NCBI GenBank assembly: GCA_964650315.1
Contig: CAZYQE010000002.1
Coordinates: 88,396-152,395 of the forward strand
Origin: CAJMSU01 sp964650315
Lineage (GTDB): Bacteria > Bacillota_I > Bacilli_A > RF39 > UBA660
Length of the DNA: 64,000 nucleotides
Direction: 5' to 3'
The translations under genes and the position numbers were made by a program. Of the stretch, positions 50,391-58,732 are shown piece after piece. Position 1 is the stretch's first letter. Each line of letters opens with the position of its first letter. Under the pieces are notes generated by a model. That model searched no databases. It was not told the origin of the DNA and saw only the letters and a program-made list of their open reading frames with translations.

Positions 50391-51056
50391 TTAAATAGCT
50401 ATTTTATCTAAAGCGTTTTTAGCAGCTTCTTGTTCTGCTTCTTTCTTAGATCCCTGTTTTCCTACTCCATATGTAATATCATCTATTTTTACATGAACAG
50501 TAAATACTTTCTTATGAGCAGGACCTTCTTCATTAACTAATTCATAGTGAAGTTGTTTTTGTTCCGCTTGTACATATTCCTGTAAAGCACTCTTATAGTC
50601 ATTAAAAAAGGCTATTTTAGGATTTTCTATATATGGAACTATTATCTTTAATATAACATTCTTAGCAGTCGCATAACCTAAATCTAAATAAATTGCACCC
50701 ATTAAAGCTTCAAATATATCCGCAACAATAGCTTTCTTATATTTTCCACCTTCTTTTTCTTCTCCATGACCTACTTTTAAATATTCATTTAATTTTAAAG
50801 ATATAGAATACTCATATAAAGCATTCTCACATACATAACTAGCTTTAATTTTAGTCATTTCCCCTTCATTATCTATATTATTAGAATATAAATAATCTGC
50901 AACAGCTAAATCAACAACTGCATCACCTAAAAACTCTAATCTTTCATAATCACTTTTAGCTTTATGTTCATTTGCATAAGAACTATGTGCAAACGCTGTG
51001 TTATATAATTTCATATCCTTAGGTTTAATACCAAGTTTTTTAAATAGTTTTTCCAT
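50391..51056 (-). CDS. rnc: ribonuclease III
   Basis: The 221-residue protein has the RNase III signature E-R-L-E-F-L-G-D-A-V-V-D-L near residue 35. The second acidic site D-I-F-E-A-L-M-G-A-I-Y-L is near 108, and a C-terminal dsRNA-binding domain has K-S-A-L-Q-E-Y-V-Q and G-S-K-K-E-A-E-Q-E-A-A. It processes rRNA and other duplex RNA. The ATG at 51056 is preferred, with GGTGA ahead; an ATG at 51068 is in frame. Confidence 0.95.
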   Translation of the reverse strand: MEKLFKKLGIKPKDMKLYNTAFAHSSYANEHKAKSDYERLEFLGDAVVDLAVADYLYSNNIDNEGEMTKIKASYVCENALYEYSISLKLNEYLKVGHGEEKEGGKYKKAIVADIFEALMGAIYLDLGYATAKNVILKIIVPYIENPKIAFFNDYKSALQEYVQAEQKQLHYELVNEEGPAHKKVFTVHVKIDDITYGVGKQGSKKEAEQEAAKNALDKIAI

Positions 51057-51174
51057 TTTCTTCACCATGTTAAGTATACCAAAAAAAACAAAAATAGTAT
51101 ACTTATAATTGCTATTTTAAGAAAAATATAGTAGAATTATTATACGAGTAATGATAATTAGAATGGGTGAAATT

Positions 51175-51411
51175 ATGAAAAGATTTTTAATATTTCTAAT
51201 TCGTACTTACCAAAAAATACCTGGTAATTTTCATAATAGATGTCGATTTCAACCCACTTGTTCTAATTATGCAATAGAAGCTATTACTGAATATGGTTCT
51301 ATTAAAGGAAGTTACTTAAGTATTAAAAGAATATTAAGATGTAATCCATTTTCTAAAAGACATGGATATGATCCAGTACCAATAAAAAATAAAAAGGACG
51401 TGAAAAAATGA
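51175..51411 (+). CDS. yidD: membrane protein insertion efficiency factor YidD
   Basis: The 78-residue protein carries the YidD pattern: C-R-F-Q-P-T-C-S-N-Y-A near residue 24 with I-K-G-S-Y-L-S-I-K-R-I-L-R-C-N-P-F and G-Y-D-P-V-P. It helps YidC insert membrane proteins. The ATG at 51175 follows GGGTGAAATT. It overlaps the following lipoprotein gene by 4 bases. Confidence 0.94.
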   Translation: MKRFLIFLIRTYQKIPGNFHNRCRFQPTCSNYAIEAITEYGSIKGSYLSIKRILRCNPFSKRHGYDPVPIKNKKDVKK

Positions 51412-52271
51412 AAAAGTATTTATTAATAGTTGTTTTATTAATTACATGTGTATTTATGAGTGGTTGTAAACAAGATGAAATGGATGATATTAGTATAGTT
51501 GTTACTAATTATCCAAATGAATTTATTGCTAAAAAATTATATGGGAAACATGCTAATATTACTTCTATTTATCCAGATGGTGTTGATATTAGTGATTATA
51601 AAGTAAGTAAAAAACAAAAAGAACAATATAGTAAAAAAGATTTATTTATCTATAATGGTAAAATAGAAAAAGAACGTAATTTAGCTTTTGATTTATTAGA
51701 TTTAAATCAAAATTTAAAAATAATAGATACAGCTTATGTATTAGAAACAGACTACTCACCTGAAGAATTATGGTTAAATCCTGCTTCACTATTAATGATG
51801 GCTCAAAATATTAGATTAGGATTAGAAGAATATACTGGTAGTGTATATTTAGAAAAAGACATTAATAAAGCTTATGATAAATTAAAAATTGAATTATCAG
51901 AACTTGATGCTAACTATAGAATAGCTGTTGATAATACTAGTAATAAAGTTATATTAGTATCTAATTCTGCTTTAAAATATTTAGAAAAATTTGGATTAGA
52001 TGTTATATGTATAGATAATGATGTTACTACTAAAGATATTAATAAAGCAGAAGAATTAATTAATGATGAAACAATTAGTTATATATATAAATTTAAAGGT
52101 GATAAATTAAATAAAACTGCTAAAGAACTATTAAAAAATCATTCTAATGTTAAAACTCAAGATTTAAATAAATTAGATAATTTATCTGATAATGATAGAT
52201 CTAATAAAAGAAGCTATATAACTATAATGAATAGTAACTTAGATTTATTAAAGAAAGAATTATATCAATAA
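51408..52271 (+). CDS. ZnuA-like solute-binding lipoprotein lacking the metal ligands
   Basis: The 287-residue precursor has lipobox F-M-S-G-C and the fold of cluster A-I zinc/manganese binding proteins: I-V-V-T-N-Y-P then L-F-I-Y-N-G and V-S-N-S-A-L-K-Y-L. The three usual metal His positions are replaced. The P-H-D-Y-E-P-S region is I-S-D-Y-K-V-S, H-V-W-L-D-P is E-L-W-L-N-P, and S-H-A-A-F is S-N-S-A-L. No ABC permease or ATPase gene is near. It is probably no longer a classical metal receptor. Confidence 0.72.
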   Translation: MKKYLLIVVLLITCVFMSGCKQDEMDDISIVVTNYPNEFIAKKLYGKHANITSIYPDGVDISDYKVSKKQKEQYSKKDLFIYNGKIEKERNLAFDLLDLNQNLKIIDTAYVLETDYSPEELWLNPASLLMMAQNIRLGLEEYTGSVYLEKDINKAYDKLKIELSELDANYRIAVDNTSNKVILVSNSALKYLEKFGLDVICIDNDVTTKDINKAEELINDETISYIYKFKGDKLNKTAKELLKNHSNVKTQDLNKLDNLSDNDRSNKRSYITIMNSNLDLLKKELYQ

Positions 52272-52299
52272 AGACTAAATACTTAGTCTTTATTTTTTA
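52270..52299. terminator. bidirectional terminator
   Basis: AAAGACTAA and TTAGTCTTT arms with loop ATAC, then T-rich sequence; sits between converging genes. Confidence 0.78.
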
Positions 52300-52613
52300 T
52301 GATGAACTTCATGTTCTACACTATTAAACATATATACAATTACTTTATTAAAAGTAGTTTCTAATAAATTGGAAATACTTAAACCTATTCTAGATGCTAA
52401 ATTAGAATAGTTTTTTTCTTCTTGTAAATAATTCTTAACATTAACCTCTTTACCCTCTTTAAGATCTTTTTCATATCTTTTAATAGCCTTCTTAGTTAAC
52501 ACACTTTTCTTATTAGATTCATATTTATAATACCCAGTAGCTTGTCCTAAATAAAGAGCTAAAAACAAAACAACTAAAATAATACCCACAAATCTAAATA
52601 TATTTCTATTCAT
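52290..52613 (-). CDS. YqxA-like (DUF3679) sporulation-linked membrane protein
   Basis: The 107-residue protein has one N-terminal membrane helix (residues 7-25) and a helical external part ending H-E-V-H-H-K-K. It follows spoIIP with a short overlap, as yqxA does in Bacillus (gpr-spoIIP-yqxA-lepA). Position and shape rather than strong motif identity support the name. The ATG at 52613 follows GGAGGCG. Confidence 0.6.
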   Translation of the reverse strand: MNRNIFRFVGIILVVLFLALYLGQATGYYKYESNKKSVLTKKAIKRYEKDLKEGKEVNVKNYLQEEKNYSNLASRIGLSISNLLETTFNKVIVYMFNSVEHEVHHKK

Positions 52614-53520
52614 TATTAATCGCCTCCATAAAACATTCTGCAAATACTAAAGATGTATTTAAAACTTCCTCTACTGTATTATCCTTACCTCCTATTTCTA
52701 CTAAAATAGTATTTGGTGAAAAGTCTTGGTTATATATACCATTAACTCCTCTACCACTCTTTTTATAAACACCTCTAGATAAATTAGGATATTTATTATT
52801 AAGTATAGAATTAATTTTATTAGTAAAGTCTAAATTATACTTATAATTTCTATTCTCTAAACCAACTATAAATAATATTTTTGCATAATTCTTATTATTA
52901 ATAGTTATAGTAGTATGTTTTTTAGAAACACTATCTCTATGGACATCAATAAAATACTTTAAAGAATCATTATTTCTTTTAGAATCTTCCATAAATACTC
53001 TACTAGCTCTATAACTATAAGAATAATTCCATTTATGCATATTTAATATATCTTTAATTTTTCTTTCCTCTACAATAGTTTTATAATTACCATTGTTAAA
53101 CTTTTCCTCCAAAATATAATTAACCATTTGTACAGTAGGTCTAACACTATATTCAGCATAACTACTAGGCATATACTCCTCTGTTTGATGAGTATTATAA
53201 ATATATATCACTGGATCATTTTTTATAACCTTCTTTTTATTAATATAATTAACATTAACTAATTTTTTATAATTACTATTTAATATAGAGACTGGTTTTT
53301 CTATCTTAATACTATTTAATATTTTATTTATTAAATTATTCTTATAATGATGATTAGAATCTTTAAATAATATAGATACTAACTCTTTATCATCAATCTT
53401 TTTATTAGAATTATCTAAGTATTTATAACCAATATATAAACTTAATATAAAGACTATTACAAATAAAAAGAATTTATAATTAATAGATTTTTTTCTTTTA
53501 GCTATAAATTTCTTTTTCAT
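52606..53520 (-). CDS. spoIIP: stage II sporulation protein P
   Basis: The 304-residue protein has an N-terminal anchor and a SpoIIP amidase domain: I-Y-N-T-H-Q-T-E-E-Y-M-P-S-S-Y, R-P-T-V-Q-M-V-N-Y-I-L, Y-F-I-D-V-H-R-D-S, and T-I-L-V-E-I-G-G-K. It cleaves peptidoglycan at the septum with SpoIID during engulfment. It is downstream of gpr and overlaps the YqxA-like gene. Confidence 0.93.
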   Translation of the reverse strand: MKKKFIAKRKKSINYKFFLFVIVFILSLYIGYKYLDNSNKKIDDKELVSILFKDSNHHYKNNLINKILNSIKIEKPVSILNSNYKKLVNVNYINKKKVIKNDPVIYIYNTHQTEEYMPSSYAEYSVRPTVQMVNYILEEKFNNGNYKTIVEERKIKDILNMHKWNYSYSYRASRVFMEDSKRNNDSLKYFIDVHRDSVSKKHTTITINNKNYAKILFIVGLENRNYKYNLDFTNKINSILNNKYPNLSRGVYKKSGRGVNGIYNQDFSPNTILVEIGGKDNTVEEVLNTSLVFAECFMEAINNE

Positions 53521-53556
53521 ATAATCACCAAAATAATCCTAACAAGTACTTATAAA

Positions 53557-54591
53557 TTATTTTGTCGAATTAAAATTATTATGAAGAGATTTATTAATAG
53601 AAGAAGATATTAACATACTAAGTTTATCTATTAAAAAATCTATTTCTGTAGGAGTTACTACTAAATTATAATTAATTGGTTCTAAAACTTCATATATTAG
53701 TTTTTTAAAATCTTTTTCATCCAAAGAACCAATAAGTCCTAATAACTTTTCTTTTTCTTCTGTAGTTAGATTATTTTTATGATTACTATAATCTATATTA
53801 TTAGATACTAACTTCATCTTTACATTATTTAAATTATCTATATCAAAACTAATCTTTTTAACTAAATTAATAAAAGTATCATTTACTATTGTTGTGGCAT
53901 CTACAACAGTAGGAACTCCAATAGATATAACTGGAATATGAAGTGTTTCCATACTTAATTCTAATCTATTATTACCTATTCCACTACCAGGATTAATACC
54001 ACTAGAAGTTAATTGAATTGTTTTATTTAATCTAGAAATATTAGAAGAAGCTAGAGAATCTATTATTATTAAAAAATTAGGTTTAACTTTTTCTACTAAA
54101 GATTCTATTATATCTTTAGTCTCTATCCCAGTAATACCTGTAACACTAGGTTTAAAACTAGCTGTTCTTCTATAACCCTCCTCTACTTCTCCTAATTCAA
54201 ATAAATGATTAGTTACTAAAACATTATCTATTACTTTAGGACCTAAAGAATCAGGAGTAGATTTAGAATTACCTAACCCTATTATTAATACACTATCAGT
54301 ATTAGATATATCTAAATCATTAAATAATTTATGTAAAGCTTTTATAAATACTTCTTCTACTTCTTTATAATTATCTTTATCAGTAATATCTTTAAAACTA
54401 ATAGTTTTATAAAAACCATTTTTTCTATTAAAAATATTTCTATTTATATCTGTTATTTCTAATTCTTCTAAAACTACATTATTATATTTAGTAGTATTAA
54501 TTAAACTAGAAATATCATTATTTTGTAATTCAATATCATCTACTAATAAATCAGTTCTAATAGAAAACTTACTTAAATCTATAGTATGCAT
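53557..54591 (-). CDS. gpr: germination protease GPR
   Basis: The 344-residue protein begins with the GPR pro-region M-H-T-I-D-L-S-K-F-S-I-R-T-D-L, whose self-cleavage activates the enzyme in the spore. It keeps I-I-G-L-G-N-S-K-S-T-P-D-S-L-G-P-K-V, G-I-E-T-K-D-I-I, I-I-D-S-L-A-S and I-P-V-I-S-I-G-V-P-T-V-V-D-A-T. It degrades small acid-soluble proteins when spores germinate. AGGTGAAT precedes the ATG at 54591. It is divergent from rpsT, as neighbours in Bacillus are. Confidence 0.94.
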   Translation of the reverse strand: MHTIDLSKFSIRTDLLVDDIELQNNDISSLINTTKYNNVVLEELEITDINRNIFNRKNGFYKTISFKDITDKDNYKEVEEVFIKALHKLFNDLDISNTDSVLIIGLGNSKSTPDSLGPKVIDNVLVTNHLFELGEVEEGYRRTASFKPSVTGITGIETKDIIESLVEKVKPNFLIIIDSLASSNISRLNKTIQLTSSGINPGSGIGNNRLELSMETLHIPVISIGVPTVVDATTIVNDTFINLVKKISFDIDNLNNVKMKLVSNNIDYSNHKNNLTTEEKEKLLGLIGSLDEKDFKKLIYEVLEPINYNLVVTPTEIDFLIDKLSMLISSSINKSLHNNFNSTK

Positions 54592-54693
54592 AGTATTCAC
54601 CTATTAATAATATTTACTATATAACTAAAATTATTTGCTTTTTTTATTATTTTTTGTTAAAATTAATATGTTTACAAAAAGTGAGGTGAAAAT

Positions 54694-54957
54694 ATGCCAA
54701 ATATAGAAAGTGCTAAAAAACGTGTTCGTTCTAATGCTAAAAAAGCTAATGTTAATACATTAATTATTTCAAGTATGAGAACAGCTATTAAAAAATTTGA
54801 AAAAGATGTAAAAGCAAGTAATAAAAAAGAAGCAGATAATAGTTTTAATATCGCAATCCAAAAAATAGATAAAGCTATGTCTAGTGGAAAAATACATAAA
54901 AATAAAGCAGCTCGCTTAAAATCTAGATTAACTAAGATGAAAAATGAAATGAAATAA
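54694..54957 (+). CDS. rpsT: 30S ribosomal protein S20
   Basis: The 87-residue basic helical protein starts M-P-N-I-E-S-A-K-K-R-V-R-S-N-A-K-K and has M-R-T-A-I-K-K-F with a late K-N-K-A-A-R-L-K-S-R-L. It binds the 5' and 3' minor domains of 16S rRNA. GAGGTGAAA lies just ahead. An antisense frame here is spurious. Confidence 0.97.
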   Translation: MPNIESAKKRVRSNAKKANVNTLIISSMRTAIKKFEKDVKASNKKEADNSFNIAIQKIDKAMSSGKIHKNKAARLKSRLTKMKNEMK

Positions 54958-54984
54958 AACAATCAATAAAATGATTGTTTTTTT
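54956..54984 (+). terminator. rpsT terminator
   Basis: AACAATCA and TGATTGTT arms with a six-base loop and seven T, overlapping the rpsT stop. Confidence 0.85.
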
Positions 54985-55036
54985 CTTTACATAAAGCAAA
55001 TTTTAATATAAAATTAATTTAACTAGAGGTGAGTAT

Positions 55037-55948
55037 ATGAAGAAGTATATATTTTTAATTATATTATTATTGTTATTAGGATTTACAGTATGGCAAAAAG
55101 AAAATATTGTTAAATTTTATAATAAAACTGTATATAAATTTCAAACTAGAAATATAAAACTAGGTACACCTAATAAATATTATAGAGATTATGATTTTGA
55201 ATTTGTTAAAAATACTAAAAATTTTGAACCACATTCTAGACAAGATATATTAAATATATATTATACAGTTATTAATGCTGGTAAAGATAAGTTTTCATTC
55301 TATTGTCCACCAGATTATGAAGATTGTATAGATGAAATTAATTATTTAGCTAATGATCAAACTCTTCTATCTCATATTAATAATTTTGTTCACCCATTCA
55401 ATGGGTTTAAAAATGTAGAAACTGAATATAATTCTTTAGGTAAAGTTACTATTAAAATAAAGAAAAGTTATACTAAGAAAGAAATTAAAGAAGTTGAAAA
55501 GAAAGTTCAAAAAATAGAAACAGAAGTTATAGATAAAAAGAAAAGTACTGAAGAAAATATAAAGAAAGTTCATGATTATATAATTAATCATAGTAAGTAT
55601 GATTCAAATCGTAGTGATAATAATGTTGTTGATTATAGATCTGATATAGCTTATGGTCCATTAGTAGAAGGATATGGATTATGTGGTGGTTATACTGATT
55701 CAATGGAGTTATTCTTAGAAAAATTAAAAGTAAAAAGCTATAAAATATCATCAGAGAATCATGTATGGAATGCAGTATATATAAATAATACATGGAAACA
55801 TTTAGATCTTACTTGGGATGATCCAGTTACTTCTGATAAAAGTGATATGTTAGAACACAATTTTTTCCTTATTGATACTAAGAAATTAAAAGCATTAAAT
55901 ACTGGACAACATGTATTTGATTTAACTATTTATAAAGAATTCAAATAA
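55037..55948 (+). CDS. membrane-anchored transglutaminase-like protein
   Basis: The 303-residue protein has one N-terminal helix (about residues 4-20), a Tyr/Lys-rich region, and a C-terminal transglutaminase-like domain. The catalytic triad is visible: Cys in E-G-Y-G-L-C-G-G-Y, His in E-N-H-V-W-N-A-V and Asp in L-D-L-T-W-D-D-P. Such domains are usually proteases or amidases of cell-surface peptides. GAGGTGAG precedes the start. It is transcribed alone, between two terminators. Confidence 0.85.
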   Translation: MKKYIFLIILLLLLGFTVWQKENIVKFYNKTVYKFQTRNIKLGTPNKYYRDYDFEFVKNTKNFEPHSRQDILNIYYTVINAGKDKFSFYCPPDYEDCIDEINYLANDQTLLSHINNFVHPFNGFKNVETEYNSLGKVTIKIKKSYTKKEIKEVEKKVQKIETEVIDKKKSTEENIKKVHDYIINHSKYDSNRSDNNVVDYRSDIAYGPLVEGYGLCGGYTDSMELFLEKLKVKSYKISSENHVWNAVYINNTWKHLDLTWDDPVTSDKSDMLEHNFFLIDTKKLKALNTGQHVFDLTIYKEFK

Positions 55949-55975
55949 AAACTACACAATGTGTAGTTTTAATTT
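55947..55975. terminator. terminator between converging genes
   Basis: AAAACTACAC/GTGTAGTTTT arms with a very short AAT loop and a T-rich end, on both strands. Confidence 0.75.
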
Positions 55976-56514
55976 TCTATAATTACTTTAAATGAAAAAT
56001 TCTTTACTTCATTAGATTTAAAATCATTACTAACCCATACTCTTAAATTAAATTTTTCTTTTTTGTGCTTTAATACTCCATTATATAAAACTAAATTATC
56101 ATTATCATATTTTAGATCACTTAATCTTGTAGGTTTAATTAACTTTTTATCTTTAGAATCAGTTAAATAAAATTTAATATATTTATCTTCTATTTGTGAA
56201 TTAACTTTAACTATCTTAATAGAATAATTTTTATTATTATTTTTAGTATTAATATTAAAACTATATTTATTATCACTAGTCATAGATAATTTATCATCTA
56301 ATAAAAATTCACTAGATATAGTAATTACTTCATCACTTTGATTTGTATATACAATAGTAGCTTTTTCTCTTTTATTAATAGAAATATTATTAGTAATATC
56401 AGAAAAAACTAATTTTGAAGTAAATATTACTGATACTAACAATATTAGTAATAGCAAAGATGGAAATATTAATGATTTCTGTTTTTTTCTTTTTTTGTAT
56501 TTTTTTCTTGCCAT
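55969..56514 (-). CDS. hypothetical membrane-anchored protein, 181 aa
   Basis: Very basic N-terminus (K-K-Y-K-K-R-K-K-Q-K), one membrane helix (about residues 14-35), then an external beta-rich domain of about 140 residues without Cys. It contains an F-S-F-K-V-I-I-E end strand, somewhat like Ig or TasA-type folds. The family is not recognised. AGGAGG lies ahead of the start. Confidence 0.55.
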   Translation of the reverse strand: MARKKYKKRKKQKSLIFPSLLLLILLVSVIFTSKLVFSDITNNISINKREKATIVYTNQSDEVITISSEFLLDDKLSMTSDNKYSFNINTKNNNKNYSIKIVKVNSQIEDKYIKFYLTDSKDKKLIKPTRLSDLKYDNDNLVLYNGVLKHKKEKFNLRVWVSNDFKSNEVKNFSFKVIIEN

Positions 56515-56574
56515 TATATCCCTCCTCTACTTAATTTTATAGTATCAAATAATTATTTTTAGAACAATATATTT

Positions 56575-56606
56575 CAAAAATAAAAGTGTCTATTAGACAC
56601 TTATAT
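56575..56606 (-). terminator. terminator at HD-domain gene end
   Basis: Reverse-strand AAGTGTC and GACACTT arms, then TTTATTTTT. It overlaps the last codons of the HD-domain gene. Confidence 0.75.
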
Positions 56607-57174
56607 TATTATTTTCATCAAATGGAACTAATAAACACTTACGACTAGCTAAAAAATCACACATATGAACAAAATTCTGATACTTAGTTTTAGGTTTTTC
56701 TAAAACTTCATTACCATTGTAATCAGTAGTCCAAGGACCCATATGAGTTTTTATTACACTATTCATAAATTCAGCATCTTCTAAACTTAAACCAATTTCA
56801 TCTTTATTGTCTAATATAAACTTACCCATCAATATAGGATGATCAAATCTAGTATACTTTTCTTTTGGCATACCTAATTTTAATCCATCATGAACAAGCA
56901 AAGCCATTAACATTAAATCTTTCTCCCTAGAAGTATACTTATCTCCTATAGCTGGATTAGATAATAATTCATACCCTATACGCATAGCAGCTTTACTATG
57001 ACGAAGTAATCCACCATTACCTAAAGCATACTCTGGATGATATTTACCTGTTGAAGAAGCAGCTTCTTCTAGCCAATAATCTGGAAGCATATTAATAATA
57101 TTAAGTAAACAATTACTTAATTCATCATCTCTAATATAACTAAGTTCATCTAAAAACATTTCTTCTCTTTCCAT
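56593..57174 (-). CDS. HD-domain phosphohydrolase-like protein
   Basis: The 193-residue helical protein has a metal-binding pattern of the HD superfamily: L-R-H-S-K-A near residue 58, L-V-H-D-G-L-K near 95 as the HD pair, F-D-H-P-I near 113 and V-I-K-T-H-M-G-P-W-T near 145. Substrates are usually nucleotides or phosphoesters. The start at 57174 has GGGTGAT ahead. It lies 14 bases downstream of hemW and is likely co-transcribed with it. Confidence 0.8.
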   Translation of the reverse strand: MEREEMFLDELSYIRDDELSNCLLNIINMLPDYWLEEAASSTGKYHPEYALGNGGLLRHSKAAMRIGYELLSNPAIGDKYTSREKDLMLMALLVHDGLKLGMPKEKYTRFDHPILMGKFILDNKDEIGLSLEDAEFMNSVIKTHMGPWTTDYNGNEVLEKPKTKYQNFVHMCDFLASRKCLLVPFDENNNISV

Positions 57175-57188
57175 AAATATCACCCTAT

Positions 57189-58280
57189 CTATATTTTATT
57201 TTCTAGTAATTTAACAATAATTTCATTACTTACATACATTTTATCTTCTGGTATATATAACTTATTATTATCTAAAACTAACAGTTTTCCCTTCACTAAA
57301 TTATTATAATCATATAATTTATTTAATTCTATATTATACTTATCTTTAAAACTTAATAAATCTATACCCTCTTTTAATCTTAAATTTAATATAATTTCAT
57401 ATTCTATAATATCTTCTTTATTTAATATTTCTTTATCTAATATATATTTACCATCTAAATATTTATTTAAAGATTTAGTATTAGTATATCTAATATTATT
57501 AATATATGAAGAAGCACCTAAACCAAAACCATAATAATTATTATTTTTCCAATAACATAGATTATGTCTAGATTCATACCCTAAAGTAGAAAAATTACTA
57601 ATCTCATAATGATTATAATTACTTAATCTATTACAAATATGTTTATACATAGAATAATCTATATCTTCTTCTATATATTTAGTATTATTAATTTTTAATT
57701 TAGTATTATTTTCTATTATTAAAGAATAAGTAGATATATGTTTAACATCTAAAGATAATATAAAATCTATATCTTTATCTAAAGTATTTATATCTTCACC
57801 AGGTATAGCATATATTAAATCTACATTAATATTATCAAGACCAATAGATTTAGAATAATTAATTATATCTATAACTTCATCTTTATCTAAAGATCTATCT
57901 AGTAATTTTAAATTATTTTTATCTATACTTTCTATACCAAAACTTAATCTATTAATACCATATTTTTTATATAAATTTAGCTTTTCTTTACTAGTAGAAT
58001 TAAAATTACCTTCTATAGTATATTCACAAGCTTTACTTCTATTTAATTTATTTATAATTTTAAATAGTTTTTCTAATTCATCTATACTTAAACAACTAGG
58101 AGTTCCTCCTCCTATATAGATAGTATCTAATACTTCATTATTATATAAACTATTTATTTCTTTTTCTAATTCTAATAAATATTTATCTACAAAATCAGAA
58201 TTATAAAACATCTTACAAAAGTCACAGTAAGAACAAATATTATCACAAAAAGGTATATGTATATAACAACTATTTACCAT
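57189..58280 (-). CDS. hemW: HemW-type radical SAM heme chaperone
   Basis: The 363-residue protein has the radical SAM cluster motif F-C-D-N-I-C-S-Y-C-D-F near residue 11, then Y-I-G-G-G-T-P-S near 58, R-L-S-F-G-I-E-S and G-F-G-L-G-A-S-S-Y. HemW handles heme for respiratory enzymes rather than making coproporphyrinogen. It lies next to lepA as in Bacillus, but with a SpoIIID-type gene between. It overlaps that gene by 11 bases. Confidence 0.93.
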   Translation of the reverse strand: MVNSCYIHIPFCDNICSYCDFCKMFYNSDFVDKYLLELEKEINSLYNNEVLDTIYIGGGTPSCLSIDELEKLFKIINKLNRSKACEYTIEGNFNSTSKEKLNLYKKYGINRLSFGIESIDKNNLKLLDRSLDKDEVIDIINYSKSIGLDNINVDLIYAIPGEDINTLDKDIDFILSLDVKHISTYSLIIENNTKLKINNTKYIEEDIDYSMYKHICNRLSNYNHYEISNFSTLGYESRHNLCYWKNNNYYGFGLGASSYINNIRYTNTKSLNKYLDGKYILDKEILNKEDIIEYEIILNLRLKEGIDLLSFKDKYNIELNKLYDYNNLVKGKLLVLDNNKLYIPEDKMYVSNEIIVKLLENKI

Positions 58281-58728
58281 TATTCTTATTACTTTCTTCT
58301 AATTGTTCAGTACTAACACCCATTTTATTAGCTTTAGCTACACTTACTAATTTAGTTTTATATGGTTCTTCAATATATTCACTATGCATCATTTCATATA
58401 AGGTAGATGAAGCAATATCATATATTTCAGAAGCTTCTTCATAAGTTAATTGCTTATTACACATTTCTTTAGCTATTTCATTAGCTAACTCTTTTGTAAA
58501 TGAAACAGTTCTCTTACCTATATTACCACCTTTGACTCTACCGGATACTTGATTACTTTCACGCTTTTCATTTACTCTTTCCAATAATTTTGGATTAATA
58601 TCTTTTAATTTTCTAAATCCTTTTTGTACAGTACTTTTAGAAACATCAAAATTATCAGCTACATCTTTAATAGTAACATTATTTTCTACATAATACTTAG
58701 CATATTCATTAATCTTATCATTATCCAT
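58270..58728 (-). CDS. spoIIID: SpoIIID-type regulator with C-terminal extension
   Basis: The 152-residue protein begins with the SpoIIID core: I-N-E-Y-A-K-Y-Y-V-E, T-I-K-D-V-A-D-N-F-D-V-S-K-S-T-V, then I-N-P-K-L-L-E-R-V and G-R-V-K-G-G-N-I-G-K-R-T. SpoIIID proper is about 80-95 residues. Here another 70 residues follow, with a second helix-turn-helix-like part (L-T-Y-E-E-A-S-E-I-Y-D-I-A-S-S-T-L-Y-E-M). It activates and represses SigE genes in the mother cell. AAGGAGTGA precedes the start. Confidence 0.85.
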   Translation of the reverse strand: MDNDKINEYAKYYVENNVTIKDVADNFDVSKSTVQKGFRKLKDINPKLLERVNEKRESNQVSGRVKGGNIGKRTVSFTKELANEIAKEMCNKQLTYEEASEIYDIASSTLYEMMHSEYIEEPYKTKLVSVAKANKMGVSTEQLEESNKNNGK

Positions 58729-58732
58729 ATTA

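Noticed and set aside
54672..54962. Hydrophobic open frame opposite rpsT
   Set aside because: It is the antisense shadow of a highly conserved ribosomal protein gene, with no start signal.
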